DNA from: Duganella qianjiadongensis
GTDB lineage: Bacteria > Pseudomonadota > Gammaproteobacteria > Burkholderiales > Burkholderiaceae_D
Length of the DNA stretch: 64,000 nt
Reading direction: 5' to 3'
Assembly (NCBI RefSeq): GCF_009857915.1
Contig: NZ_WWCM01000006.1
Span: 1 to 64,000 of the forward strand
Positions within the stretch are counted from its first letter, which is position 1, and each line of letters begins with the position of its first letter. This document shows, one piece after another, positions 56,701-64,000 of the stretch. Both the position numbers and the translations under genes were made by a program. The notes under the pieces are model-generated. The model worked only from the letters and a program-made list of their open reading frames with translations, was not told the DNA's origin and did no database searches.

Positions 56701-57927
56701 GTGGAGTTCAACGCTTCCCGTCACCATTTGCCGCGCTTCCGCCTGTCCACCGCTGCCGACCTGTGCGTGGAAACCGTGTCGGTCGCGTCCGACACCACCA
56801 ACCTGAGCGTGCTGGAACTGTTTACCGAGCGGCGCGAACTAATGAGCTTGCCCGTACTGGAAAATCAGCGCCCTATCGGGCTGATCAGCCGTAACATCTT
56901 TCTGTCGCAGATGTCCAAGCCCTATTACCACGAGCTGTATGGCAAGAAGAGCTGCATCGCTTTCATGGACAAGGACCCGCTCATCGTTGACGGCGCCATG
57001 AGTATCGAAGAGCTCACCTTCCGCGCGGTGGAATCGGGCGAGAAAGCGCTGGCCGATGGTTTCATCGTCAGCCGCGCGGGCGGACTGGCCGGTGTGGGCT
57101 TTGGCCTGCAGCTGATGAACGTGGTGGCCAACATGCAGGCGGAAAAAAACCGCCAGATCATGCATTCGATCGCCTACGCCAGCGTGATCCAGCGCTCGTT
57201 GCTGCGCCCTTCCGAGCTGGCGCTGGCAGCAGCCGTGCCGGACGCCCATCTGGAATGGCAGCCGCGCGATGTGGTGGGCGGCGACTTCTACCATTTTGCC
57301 CAGTATCCGCAGGGCTGGTTTGGCGCCATCGCCGACTGCACGGGACATGGTGTACCGGGTGCATTCATGACGCTGATTACCTCGTCCATACTGTCGCAGG
57401 CGCTGGCGCAACTGGGCCCCGCCGATCCGGCTGCCCTGCTGGCCGAGGTAAGCCGCGGCGTGAAAAACATGCTGGGCCAGCAGGATAGCAATGGCGTCAC
57501 CAGCGGCTCCAACGATGGCATGGATGCGGGCTTTATCTGGTATGACCGCGCCAGCAGCACCCTGCACTACGCTGGCGCGCGTCTGGCGCTGTATCTGCTG
57601 GCGCCCGATGCGGCGGCAGTGCAGAGCATCGACGGCGAACGCATGGGCGTGGGCTATACCGATACCCCGGCCGATTATCAGTGGCGCAATCTGGCCATAC
57701 CGCTGGCGCCCGGCAGTCTGCTGCTGCTCACCACCGACGGGCTCATCGATCAGATCGGCGGCAGCCGCGAAATCGCCTACGGCAAGCGGCGCATGCGCGA
57801 CGTCATGCTGGCGCAGCGCCACGCCAGCGCAGCGCAGGCCGGCGCCGCCCTGCTGGCCGACTTCCTCGTGTGGCAAGGCGAGCAGCCGCGCCGCGACGAT
57901 CTGACCTTTTTCTGTTTCCGCACCTAG
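56701..57927 (+). CDS. siaA: SiaA-type PP2C phosphatase with N-terminal CBS pair
   Basis: About 408 residues from a GTG at 56701; a TTG at 56668 is the alternative and neither has a good ribosome binding site. Residues about 15-140 look like two CBS repeats (TTNLSVLELFTERREL, LPVLENQRPIGLISR, then DPLIVDGAMSIEEL). Residues about 165-408 are a PPM/SpoIIE-type phosphatase (WQPRDVVGGDFYHF, IADCTGHGVPGAFMT, LLTTDGLIDQIGG, RRDDLTFF) with the metal-binding aspartates present. SiaA dephosphorylates SiaC in the SiaABCD pathway (known in Pseudomonas aeruginosa). That SiaA is membrane-bound with HAMP; this one has no membrane segment, so it should respond to a cytoplasmic ligand, perhaps a nucleotide. 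Confidence 0.87.
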   Translation: MEFNASRHHLPRFRLSTAADLCVETVSVASDTTNLSVLELFTERRELMSLPVLENQRPIGLISRNIFLSQMSKPYYHELYGKKSCIAFMDKDPLIVDGAMSIEELTFRAVESGEKALADGFIVSRAGGLAGVGFGLQLMNVVANMQAEKNRQIMHSIAYASVIQRSLLRPSELALAAAVPDAHLEWQPRDVVGGDFYHFAQYPQGWFGAIADCTGHGVPGAFMTLITSSILSQALAQLGPADPAALLAEVSRGVKNMLGQQDSNGVTSGSNDGMDAGFIWYDRASSTLHYAGARLALYLLAPDAAAVQSIDGERMGVGYTDTPADYQWRNLAIPLAPGSLLLLTTDGLIDQIGGSREIAYGKRRMRDVMLAQRHASAAQAGAALLADFLVWQGEQPRRDDLTFFCFRT

Positions 57928-57937
57928 GAGCACCGCT

Positions 57938-58495
57938 TTGCTGTACGAAGAATTCAATGACTTCTGGGATGTGGCACGCAAGCGCCACATCATCTTCTTT
58001 TACGTGGGCTATTTCTCGCAGCACGTCGTGGCGGCCATTGCAGAAACCATCAAGGCCAGACTCGATACCGCCGGCGCCGCCGGTCCTACGCGGCGGCGTA
58101 TCTTCTCCTCGTTCGTGGAAATGTCGCAGAACATCATGCACTACTCGTCCGACACGCTTACGCCGGGACAGGAACATACGGGCCAGATGCGGCGCGGCTC
58201 GTTCTGCATCGGCATGAAGGACGACAGCTTCTTTCTGCTGTGCGCCAATCCGGTCGACAGCACCAGCGTGGAGCGCATCCGCCAGCGCCTCGAACCGCTG
58301 CACAGCATGACCATGGACGAAATCAAATCCGCCTATAAAAAAGCCTTGCGCGACGAAGCGCCCAGCGACAGCAAGGGTGCCGGCCTGGGCTTTCTGACCA
58401 TGGCGCGCGACGCCAGCGAACCACTGGAATTCGAGTTCGTGCAGGAAGCCCATGCGCCAGACACTACGGTGTTCTGCATCAAGGCGATCATCTAA
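57938..58495 (+). CDS. siaB: SiaB-type SiaC kinase
   Basis: 185 residues beginning with TTG, chosen because AGGAG lies seven bases upstream, 10 bases after siaA. It belongs to the SiaB family (DUF6272), which phosphorylates SiaC and has a GHKL-like fold. FVEMSQNIMHYSSDT looks like the N-box with the magnesium-binding asparagine, and SKGAGLGFLTMARD like the G-box. Opposes SiaA, setting the phosphorylation level of SiaC. Confidence 0.88.
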   Translation: MLYEEFNDFWDVARKRHIIFFYVGYFSQHVVAAIAETIKARLDTAGAAGPTRRRIFSSFVEMSQNIMHYSSDTLTPGQEHTGQMRRGSFCIGMKDDSFFLLCANPVDSTSVERIRQRLEPLHSMTMDEIKSAYKKALRDEAPSDSKGAGLGFLTMARDASEPLEFEFVQEAHAPDTTVFCIKAII

Positions 58496-58513
58496 TTCAG
58501 TACTGGAACCGTT

Positions 58514-58903
58514 ATGCAAGCACTCTATCTCAGCGCCACGCCCACTTCGCCGGAAGTCGACTTCCGCTTCGATCAGCATATCCTGTCGATCAAGGGCGAA
58601 TCCTATCCGGAAAATGCCGCTGCTTTCTACAGCCCGCTGATCGCGCAGGTCCAGAGCTATCTCGACGCCTGCGATAAGCAGCAGATCAGTGTTAATGTAT
58701 CGCTGGCCTACTTCAACAGTTCCAGCACCAAGATGCTGTTCGCCTTCTTCGACGCGCTGAATCAGGCCGCCCTGGCCGGAAACGAGGTGCAGCTGAACTG
58801 GTACCACGACGAGGAAGACGACACCATCCTCGAATTCGGCGAAGAGCTGCGCGACGATTTCACCGCGCTGGTGTTCCGCGCCCATGCCGTGAGTGGCCAG
58901 TGA
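58514..58903 (+). CDS. siaC: SiaC-type partner-switch protein (DUF1987)
   Basis: 129 residues of the DUF1987 family. FDQHILSIKGESYPENAAAF is the family signature, and the phospho-acceptor is expected in YFNSSSTKML, where SiaC carries its phosphorylated Thr. Unphosphorylated SiaC activates SiaD (known from P. aeruginosa). The gene is 18 bases after siaB and its stop overlaps the siaD start. Confidence 0.9.
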   Translation: MQALYLSATPTSPEVDFRFDQHILSIKGESYPENAAAFYSPLIAQVQSYLDACDKQQISVNVSLAYFNSSSTKMLFAFFDALNQAALAGNEVQLNWYHDEEDDTILEFGEELRDDFTALVFRAHAVSGQ

Positions 58904-59637
58904 TGCACGCCGATCTGTTTGCCCAGGAAAGCGCTGCGCTGGCCCAGGCCCGTGCCGCCTGTGCAGACCCGCAGGCCGATGCCCGCGCCGCACTGGCCAC
59001 CCTGATCGCCCATTACGAGCGCATGATGCGCGAGAGCCGCCGCCTGATCCGCCGCAGCGACCGCGCCGAACTCGATATGAATCTGATGAACCGCCAGCTG
59101 TGCGAGCTCGCCCAGCAGCTCGAATACCGCGCAACGCACGACACGCTGACGGGGGCGCTGAATCGCGGCGCCATCATCGATTGCGCCACGCAGGCGCTGG
59201 AACAGGGCGATCTGGCCCTGATCGTGCTCGATATCGATCACTTCAAATGGATTAACGACGATTTCGGCCACCCGGCCGGCGATGCCGTGATACAGACGGT
59301 GGTAAGCTGTCTGCAGCAGTTGCTGGGGCCCGAGGTCCACATCGGCCGTGTGGGCGGGGAAGAATTTTCTGTCGTCTGGCCTACCAGCGAACCGGGCGAA
59401 GCGCAGGCGGTGGGTGTGCGCATCTGCGATGCGATTGCCGATCAGGTATTCGCCGCCCCGATCGACCGCCAGATCACGGCCAGCGTGGGCATCAGCTGGG
59501 CGCCGCGCGGCAGCAGCTTTGAAACCATCTACAGCCACGCCGATGAAGCGCTGTATGCAGCCAAGCGCGCCGGCCGTAACTGCGTACGCAGCCATACCGA
59601 TAACGCAGGCAATCCGCTGCTGGCAGCAGTAGCCTAG
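58903..59637 (+). CDS. siaD: SiaD diguanylate cyclase
   Basis: 244 residues from the ATG at 58903, which overlaps the siaC stop (TGATG). An N-terminal helical region of about 75 residues, where SiaC is expected to bind, is followed by a GGDEF domain: RATHDTLTGALNRGAI, LIVLDIDHFKWINDDFGH and the active loop RVGGEEFSVVW. No RxxD inhibition site is seen five residues before GGEEF. Activated by unphosphorylated SiaC to make c-di-GMP for aggregation or biofilm growth. Converges with regA across 20 bases. Confidence 0.92.
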   Translation: MHADLFAQESAALAQARAACADPQADARAALATLIAHYERMMRESRRLIRRSDRAELDMNLMNRQLCELAQQLEYRATHDTLTGALNRGAIIDCATQALEQGDLALIVLDIDHFKWINDDFGHPAGDAVIQTVVSCLQQLLGPEVHIGRVGGEEFSVVWPTSEPGEAQAVGVRICDAIADQVFAAPIDRQITASVGISWAPRGSSFETIYSHADEALYAAKRAGRNCVRSHTDNAGNPLLAAVA

Positions 59638-59657
59638 CGGCAGACCAGGCCGGCGCG

Positions 59658-60197
59658 CTATTTGACGCGCTGCTTTTCCAGCTTGCGCGCCAGCGTGCGA
59701 CGGTGCATGCCGAGCCGGCGTGCTGCTTCCGAAATATTGAAATCCGTCTCGGCCAGCACGGTATGGATATGTTCCCACTCCAGCGTCTTGACAGACGTGG
59801 CGCGATTGGTCAGTTCCAGCTCCGCAGCGCCGGCCACGTGCTCGAACGCCGCTTCGATATCGTCGGTATTGGATGGCTTGGCCAGATACTGGCAGGCCCC
59901 CAGCTTGATGGCTTCCACTGCCGTATTGATGCTGGCGAAACCCGTCAGTACCACGATCAGCATGGCCGCATCGTGCTGGTGCAGCATCTGCACGCAAGCC
60001 AGTCCCGACGAATTGCCCTTGAGCTTGAGGTCCACCACGGCGTAGCCGGGATGGTGCTCGACCAGTACCGCGCTGGCTTCGTCCACATTTTCGGCCAGCA
60101 GCACTTTGTAGCCGCGCCGTTCGAAGGAACGGCACAGCGTACGGGCGAACGCTGCGTCGTCTTCGACCAGCAGCAGTACGCGTTGTTCAATAGTCAT
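59658..60197 (-). CDS. regA: RegA/PrrA/ActR-type response regulator
   Basis: 179 residues. Receiver at 1-125 (VEDDAAFARTL, Asp in AVVDLKLKGNSSG, Lys in YLAKPS), then a proline-poor linker and a Fis-type HTH at the C-terminus (NISEAARRLGMHRRTLARKL), the highly conserved RegA recognition helix. Known homologues control redox-responsive genes including terminal oxidases. The ATG lies 11 bases inside the end of regB. It lies downstream of the cyo operon, whose expression it may control. Confidence 0.9.
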   Translation of the reverse strand: MTIEQRVLLLVEDDAAFARTLCRSFERRGYKVLLAENVDEASAVLVEHHPGYAVVDLKLKGNSSGLACVQMLHQHDAAMLIVVLTGFASINTAVEAIKLGACQYLAKPSNTDDIEAAFEHVAGAAELELTNRATSVKTLEWEHIHTVLAETDFNISEAARRLGMHRRTLARKLEKQRVK

Positions 60198-61572
60198 GTT
60201 GTTGCGTTTCCGATTTGATTTCTATCGCCGATACGGGCAGCGTCAAGCGCACCACCGCACCGCCTTGCGGCAGATTGTGCGCCGTGACAGTGCCACCCAG
60301 CGTGCGCGCCACATTCACCACCAGGAACAGGCCAAGGCCGCCGCCGGGGCGTCCCTTACTGGAATTATAGGGCTTACCGAACTGGGCGAGTATGTTGGGC
60401 GGAAAACCGGGGCCCGCATCGGTCACCTGCAGCACCAGCATGCCCTGCTCGCAAGCTGCTTCCAGCCGCAGCCAGTGGGGCGACGCCTCCAGCGCATTAT
60501 CGAGCACATTGCAGATCATCTGCTTGAGGGTGGAATCGGACACCACGGGGAAATCAGCGGCAATCTGCTTATCGAAGATGAACTGCACCACCGGACGGCC
60601 ATAGCGCCATTCGGCCACCGTCTCGTCGAGGAAAGTGTTGATGGTGGTAGCGGCGGAAGATTCTCCGCGCGCTTCGCCGGCCGACAGCAGGATGCCGCTG
60701 ACGATGCTCTTGCAGCGTTTGAGCTGGGTCTGCATTTCGGCCACATCGCCCAGCAACTCGGGATTGTTCTTGAACTCGGGCATACGCTTCCAGTCACCGA
60801 GTATCACGGCCAGCGTGGCCAGCGGCGTGCCCAGTTCGTGGGCGGCACCGGAAGCGAGCAGTCCCATGCGGATGATGTGTTCTTCTTCGGCAGCGCGCTG
60901 GCGCAGATCGGCCAGCTTGGCGGAACTGGCGCGGACGTTATCGGTAATGCGGGTGATGAACACCACCAGCAGTGCAGCGTCGAGCACGAAGCACAGCAGC
61001 ATGCCCTGCACATACAGGCTGGAGATGCCGTTGGCATGATCAAGCGGCAGCGCGAGCGGCTGGGAAAACAGCGCCAGCCCGGCAATACAGGCGCCCGTCA
61101 CGCCCACGATGACCCAGGTAGACCAGCGCTCCAGCAGCACGGCGCCCAGTATGACCTGTAACAGATACAGGAACACAAACGGATTGGTGGCGCCCCCGCT
61201 CAGGTAGAGCTGGGCGGTGAGACTGGCCACATCGACCAGCAAGGCCAGCAGCAGCTCGCCGTTCGACACCACCTGATTTTCCTGCCAGCGCAGCGTGCTG
61301 GCAATGTTGAAGGCGATCAGGCAGGCCAGCACGTTGAGCATCAGCGCCATCGGCAGCGCCACGTCGTACACCAGCGATGCCATCGCGATGGTGGTGATCT
61401 GGCCCACCACGGCGATCCAGCGCAGCTGTATCAGTTGCTGCATGTTCTGGTGGCCGGCAGCATGGGTGATCGTGCTGGCCTCCTGCGTCGCGCCGGTCGC
61501 ACGCGTGCTTAGTGCGTCTGGCGCTGGGCTGGCGGGCTTGCCGCCAGTGTGCTCTCCGCTGTGTTTCGCCAT
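60187..61572 (-). CDS. regB: RegB/PrrB-type redox sensor histidine kinase
   Basis: 461 residues from the ATG at 61572 (GAGAAGG upstream); the frame to 61614 would overlap the SURF1 gene. Six hydrophobic helices (about 50-215) include GGATNPFVFLYLLQV, the region where RegB binds ubiquinone. The H-box is GAAHELGTPLATLAV and the ATPase lid GGLGLFLVVNVARTLGG. It is 16 bases after the SURF1 gene, so it appears to be the fifth gene of a cyo-SURF1-regBA operon. It senses quinone-pool redox state in known relatives. I see no clear conserved redox cysteine next to the H-box. Confidence 0.92.
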   Translation of the reverse strand: MAKHSGEHTGGKPASPAPDALSTRATGATQEASTITHAAGHQNMQQLIQLRWIAVVGQITTIAMASLVYDVALPMALMLNVLACLIAFNIASTLRWQENQVVSNGELLLALLVDVASLTAQLYLSGGATNPFVFLYLLQVILGAVLLERWSTWVIVGVTGACIAGLALFSQPLALPLDHANGISSLYVQGMLLCFVLDAALLVVFITRITDNVRASSAKLADLRQRAAEEEHIIRMGLLASGAAHELGTPLATLAVILGDWKRMPEFKNNPELLGDVAEMQTQLKRCKSIVSGILLSAGEARGESSAATTINTFLDETVAEWRYGRPVVQFIFDKQIAADFPVVSDSTLKQMICNVLDNALEASPHWLRLEAACEQGMLVLQVTDAGPGFPPNILAQFGKPYNSSKGRPGGGLGLFLVVNVARTLGGTVTAHNLPQGGAVVRLTLPVSAIEIKSETQQHDY

Positions 61573-61588
61573 TGCTGCCTTCTCATCA

Positions 61589-62434
61589 TTAAGCTCTGTT
61601 CCAGCGCCGCGCATCGCGCGACATCCACCACGTGATACCGGCCACCATCAGAGCCAGCCCGTACCATGTGACAGCATAAACCAAATGGTTGTTGGGGAAG
61701 GAAATTACTGTCAGCCCGCCGACCGGATGGGCTAGCGAACTCCCCGCCCCCTGCCGGTCGGAAGGCCGCAAGGCTTCCGCATCGCTGCCGCTCTGCAGCT
61801 GCTGGCCCGGTGCAGCATCGGCGTCGACGAAATACGGCGCAACTGCGCTCAGGCCCAGCGCCTGTGCCATGGCCGTCACATCGCGCGAATACCAGCGCCC
61901 TGCTGCCGCTTCGTTAGCGCGCAGGAAGCCGCCGCGCGCCTCGCTCAGACGCAGCAGGCCGGTGATGGCGACGGCCGGGCCGGCGGCGCCAGCGCTTTTG
62001 CAGGCTGCGGCGGTGGCATGAGCCGGTGCCGGCAGCGCGCGCGCGGCTTCCGTCGTGACGTAACCGCGGTTGACCAGTACCACCGAGCCGTCGACCAGAC
62101 AGAGCGGCGTCATCAGCCAGTAGCCGCTACCAAGCGAGGTAACAGCCTGCACCTTGCTGGTCAGTTCATACAGCAGCACGCCATTGAGCAGCACATGGCG
62201 GTATTCGTCACTGGCTGCGCTGATCTGCGCCCAGTGCGAGGGAGGCGGAGGAAAATCCGGCTCTGCGTGGACCCGCTGGTTCACCCTCTCGATCAGGTCC
62301 AGCTTCCATTGCAGCCGGTAGACCTGCCAGGTGCCCAAAGCGAAAAAGCCTGCACAGAGCAGGCTTGCAATCGCTAGCAGGACAACACGCAAAGCCCGGT
62401 TGCGCTGGGGCGCCGGACTTTGCGTCGTCATCAT
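61589..62434 (-). CDS. SURF1 family oxidase assembly protein
   Basis: 281 residues with helices at about 15-37 and 252-272 and a large periplasmic loop. FFALGTWQVYRLQWKLDLI and the C-terminal NNHLVYAVTWYGLALM are the two conserved SURF1 regions. SURF1 proteins help heme insertion into heme-copper oxidases. The start codons ATGATG overlap the cyoD stop (TAATGATG). An Ala-rich insertion (about 130-155) is longer than usual. Confidence 0.88.
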   Translation of the reverse strand: MMTTQSPAPQRNRALRVVLLAIASLLCAGFFALGTWQVYRLQWKLDLIERVNQRVHAEPDFPPPPSHWAQISAASDEYRHVLLNGVLLYELTSKVQAVTSLGSGYWLMTPLCLVDGSVVLVNRGYVTTEAARALPAPAHATAAACKSAGAAGPAVAITGLLRLSEARGGFLRANEAAAGRWYSRDVTAMAQALGLSAVAPYFVDADAAPGQQLQSGSDAEALRPSDRQGAGSSLAHPVGGLTVISFPNNHLVYAVTWYGLALMVAGITWWMSRDARRWNRA

Positions 62435-62835
62435 TACATGGCGTGCGTGGCTTCGGTCATGCCAGGCATCATGTTGTGGTTGAGGTGGTACATCACCCAG
62501 ATCGAACCGCTCATGGCGATCACTACCATCATCACCGTGAACAGCAGAGCCAGCATATTCCAGCCGCCTTCCGACTTCGAGTTCATGTGCAGGAAGTAGA
62601 CCATGTGGACCACGATCTGCACCGCCCCCAGCGCCAGCAGCACGAAGGCCGCGGTACTGGAGCTGGCGAAGACCTTGCCCATCACCAGCCAGAACGGAAT
62701 CGCCGTCAGGATCACCGACAGGATGAAACCGGTGGCGTAGCTGCCCAGACTGCCGTGGTCGTGGTCGTCATGGTGATCGTGGCCGTGGCGGTGATCGTCG
62801 TGGCCGTGGCCGTGTGCGTGGTTGCGATCGCTCAT
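62434..62835 (-). CDS. cyoD: Cytochrome bo(3) ubiquinol oxidase subunit IV
   Basis: 133 residues from the ATG at 62835 (GGGAG seven bases upstream), overlapping the cyoC stop. Three membrane helices follow the pattern of CyoD (TGFILSVILTAIPFWLV, VQIVVHMVYFLHM, WVMYHLNHNMM). The first 27 residues are remarkably rich in His and Asp (HGHGHDDHRHGHDHHDDHDHG), an extension not seen in E. coli CyoD that could bind metal ions. Confidence 0.92.
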   Translation of the reverse strand: MSDRNHAHGHGHDDHRHGHDHHDDHDHGSLGSYATGFILSVILTAIPFWLVMGKVFASSSTAAFVLLALGAVQIVVHMVYFLHMNSKSEGGWNMLALLFTVMMVVIAMSGSIWVMYHLNHNMMPGMTEATHAM

Positions 62836-63446
62836 GGCAGAACTCCCATCAGGTAGACAAAGGTGAACACGCCGATCCAGACCACGTCGAGGAAGTGCCA
62901 GAACATCGACAGGCACATCAGACGGCGCTTGTTTTCAGGCGTCAGACCGTGTTTTTTCAACTGGAACATCAGCGTGACCAGCCAGACGATACCGAAGCTG
63001 ACGTGCAGACCGTGGGTACCGACCAGTGCGAAGAACGAGGTCAGGAAACCGCTACGCTGCGGGCCGGCACCTTCGTGGATCAGGTGCACGAACTCGTACA
63101 GTTCGAGGTAGATAAAGCCGCAGCCCAGCAGACCGGTCACGGCCAGCCAGATCAGCACCAGACGCAGATTTTTCTTCTGCATTTCCAGCATGGCAAAGCC
63201 ATAGGTAATCGAGGACAGCAGCAGCAGCGAAGTGTTCAGCGCCACCAGTGGCAGGTCGAACAGTTCGGCGCCCGATGGGCCGCCGGCATAGTTACGGCCC
63301 AGTACAGCATAGGTCGCAAACAGACAGGCGAAGATCAGGCAGTCGCTCATCAGGTACAGCCAGAAGCCCAGCAGCGTGCCGTTCTCTGGATGGTGCTCGC
63401 GCACGAAGAAGCGCGAGCTGACGTCGGTAGCGGTGGTATTAGACAT
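62832..63446 (-). CDS. cyoC: Cytochrome bo(3) ubiquinol oxidase subunit III
   Basis: 204 residues with five membrane helices. FGFWLYLMSDCLIFACLFAT-like GFWLYLMSDCLIFACLFA, ELYEFVHLIHEGAGPQRSGF and FFALVGTHGLHVSFGIVWL are typical of CyoC. It lies between cyoB (eight-base overlap) and cyoD (four-base overlap), a tightly coupled quinol oxidase operon in the inner membrane. Confidence 0.96.
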   Translation of the reverse strand: MSNTTATDVSSRFFVREHHPENGTLLGFWLYLMSDCLIFACLFATYAVLGRNYAGGPSGAELFDLPLVALNTSLLLLSSITYGFAMLEMQKKNLRLVLIWLAVTGLLGCGFIYLELYEFVHLIHEGAGPQRSGFLTSFFALVGTHGLHVSFGIVWLVTLMFQLKKHGLTPENKRRLMCLSMFWHFLDVVWIGVFTFVYLMGVLP

Positions 63447-64000
63447 GGCTCTCCAGCAGACGAGTGCGAGCTTCTTCCGTGCGGGTCACGTCGGCCGCAG
63501 GGATGTAGTAATCGCGTTTGTAGTTAAAGGTGTGAACGATGACAGCCACCACCAGTGCCACGAAGGACAGCACGGCCGGCAGCCACATCTGCCAGATCAG
63601 GCAGAAGCCGACCACGAAGCTGATGGCCGAGATGATGAAACCGGCACCAGTGTTCTTCGGCATGTGGATGGCCAGGAAGTCTTTCAGCGGACGGGTGTAG
63701 CCGGCCTTCTTCATGTCGGCCCAGGCGTCGTTGTCATGCACGCGCGGCGTAAAGGCGAAGTTGTAGTCTGGCGGTGGCGACGACGTCGACCATTCCAGCG
63801 TACGGCCGCCCCATGGGTCGCCCGTTACATCGCGCAGTTCCTTGCGGCGCAGGAAGGAGACGAAGAACTGGATCAGCATGGCCGCAACGCCGACCGCGAT
63901 CAGGGCAGCGCCCAGTGCAGCGATGATGAACCAGATGCGCAGCGAAGGATCTTCGAAGTGGCTCATGCGGCGGGTCACGCCCATCAGGCCCAGCACGTAC
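63439..64000 (-). CDS. cyoB: Cytochrome bo(3) ubiquinol oxidase subunit I, C-terminal part (cut by window end)
   Basis: About 187 C-terminal codons are present and the gene continues past the right edge. DPSLRIWFIIAALGAALIAV starts a late transmembrane helix; RRKELRDVTGDPWGGRTLEW and SSPPPDYNFAFTP form the conserved cytoplasmic loop of CyoB. Two more helices and a short tail end the protein. The heme- and copper-binding helices lie outside the window. The oxidase reduces oxygen with ubiquinol and pumps protons. Confidence 0.94.
   Translation of the reverse strand, partial: YVLGLMGVTRRMSHFEDPSLRIWFIIAALGAALIAVGVAAMLIQFFVSFLRRKELRDVTGDPWGGRTLEWSTSSPPPDYNFAFTPRVHDNDAWADMKKAGYTRPLKDFLAIHMPKNTGAGFIISAISFVVGFCLIWQMWLPAVLSFVALVVAVIVHTFNYKRDYYIPAADVTRTEEARTRLLESHV

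Noticed and set aside
57803-59134. A 443-codon antisense frame across siaA, siaB and siaC
   Set aside because: It crosses three well-supported genes and has no start signal.

Overview
The window is about 64 kb of chromosome from a Gram-negative, aerobic, motile proteobacterium. A betaproteobacterium (Burkholderiales or Neisseriales type) fits best. The evidence is the ATP-grasp / alpha-E / transglutaminase / Anbu operon, a cyo-type quinol oxidase with RegBA, siaABCD, outer-membrane porins and a TonB receptor, and moderately high GC with dense gene packing. No rRNA, tRNA or CRISPR array was seen. The only clear mobile DNA is at the left edge. There an IS256-family element (continuing off the window) sits against a truncated integrase gene of a Tn7/Mu-like transposon, followed by an AT-rich stretch of about 450 bp without genes.

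Left part (1.4-18.9 kb): a large-subunit catalase (katE) divergent from the U32-family 23S rRNA hydroxylase rlhA; a small 'translational machinery' protein; a translationally coupled hybrid kinase / HD-GYP response regulator pair; a DUF455 ferritin-like protein; a serine beta-lactamase-fold hydrolase; a PRC-barrel protein; then the four-gene Anbu proteasome-like operon, followed by a stand-alone HPt protein and a Sel1-repeat lipoprotein.

Middle (18.9-36.7 kb): a polysaccharide remnant in which a PEP-CTERM-type sugar transferase is fused in frame to the C-terminal part of a UDP-sugar dehydrogenase, coupled to a UDP-GlcNAc 4-epimerase; NAD synthesis (nadB, nadC, nadA) with a GNAT; the ABC-F protein YbiT; ldcA; the queE-queD-tadA tRNA-modification cluster; a PAS-GGDEF cyclase; a serralysin-like secreted protease; a coupled secreted-nuclease operon with two small proteins of unknown role; a heme-binding barrel protein coupled to an orphan ACT protein; and an Lrp regulator.

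Right part (36.7-64 kb): two paralogous porin plus half-size phosphate-binding-protein cassettes on either side of DUF481, purT and a MASE1/CHASE hybrid kinase with a degenerate receiver; a MATE exporter; a periplasmic SBP, a giant HisKA-REC-HPt-REC-GGDEF-EAL protein and a TonB receptor on one strand; a chemoreceptor; a complete siaABCD module with a CBS-containing SiaA; and, on the minus strand, cyoBCD-SURF1-regB-regA, with cyoB cut by the window end.

The overall theme is signalling. There are four c-di-GMP enzymes (HD-GYP, PAS-GGDEF, GGDEF-EAL, SiaD), three hybrid kinases, a free HPt, RegBA and an MCP, interleaved with surface and secreted proteins. The most unusual objects are the sugar transferase-dehydrogenase fusion, the repeated porin/half-PBP cassette, the soluble CBS-type SiaA, and the Anbu operon with a possible sigma-54-like promoter and a neighbouring HPt.
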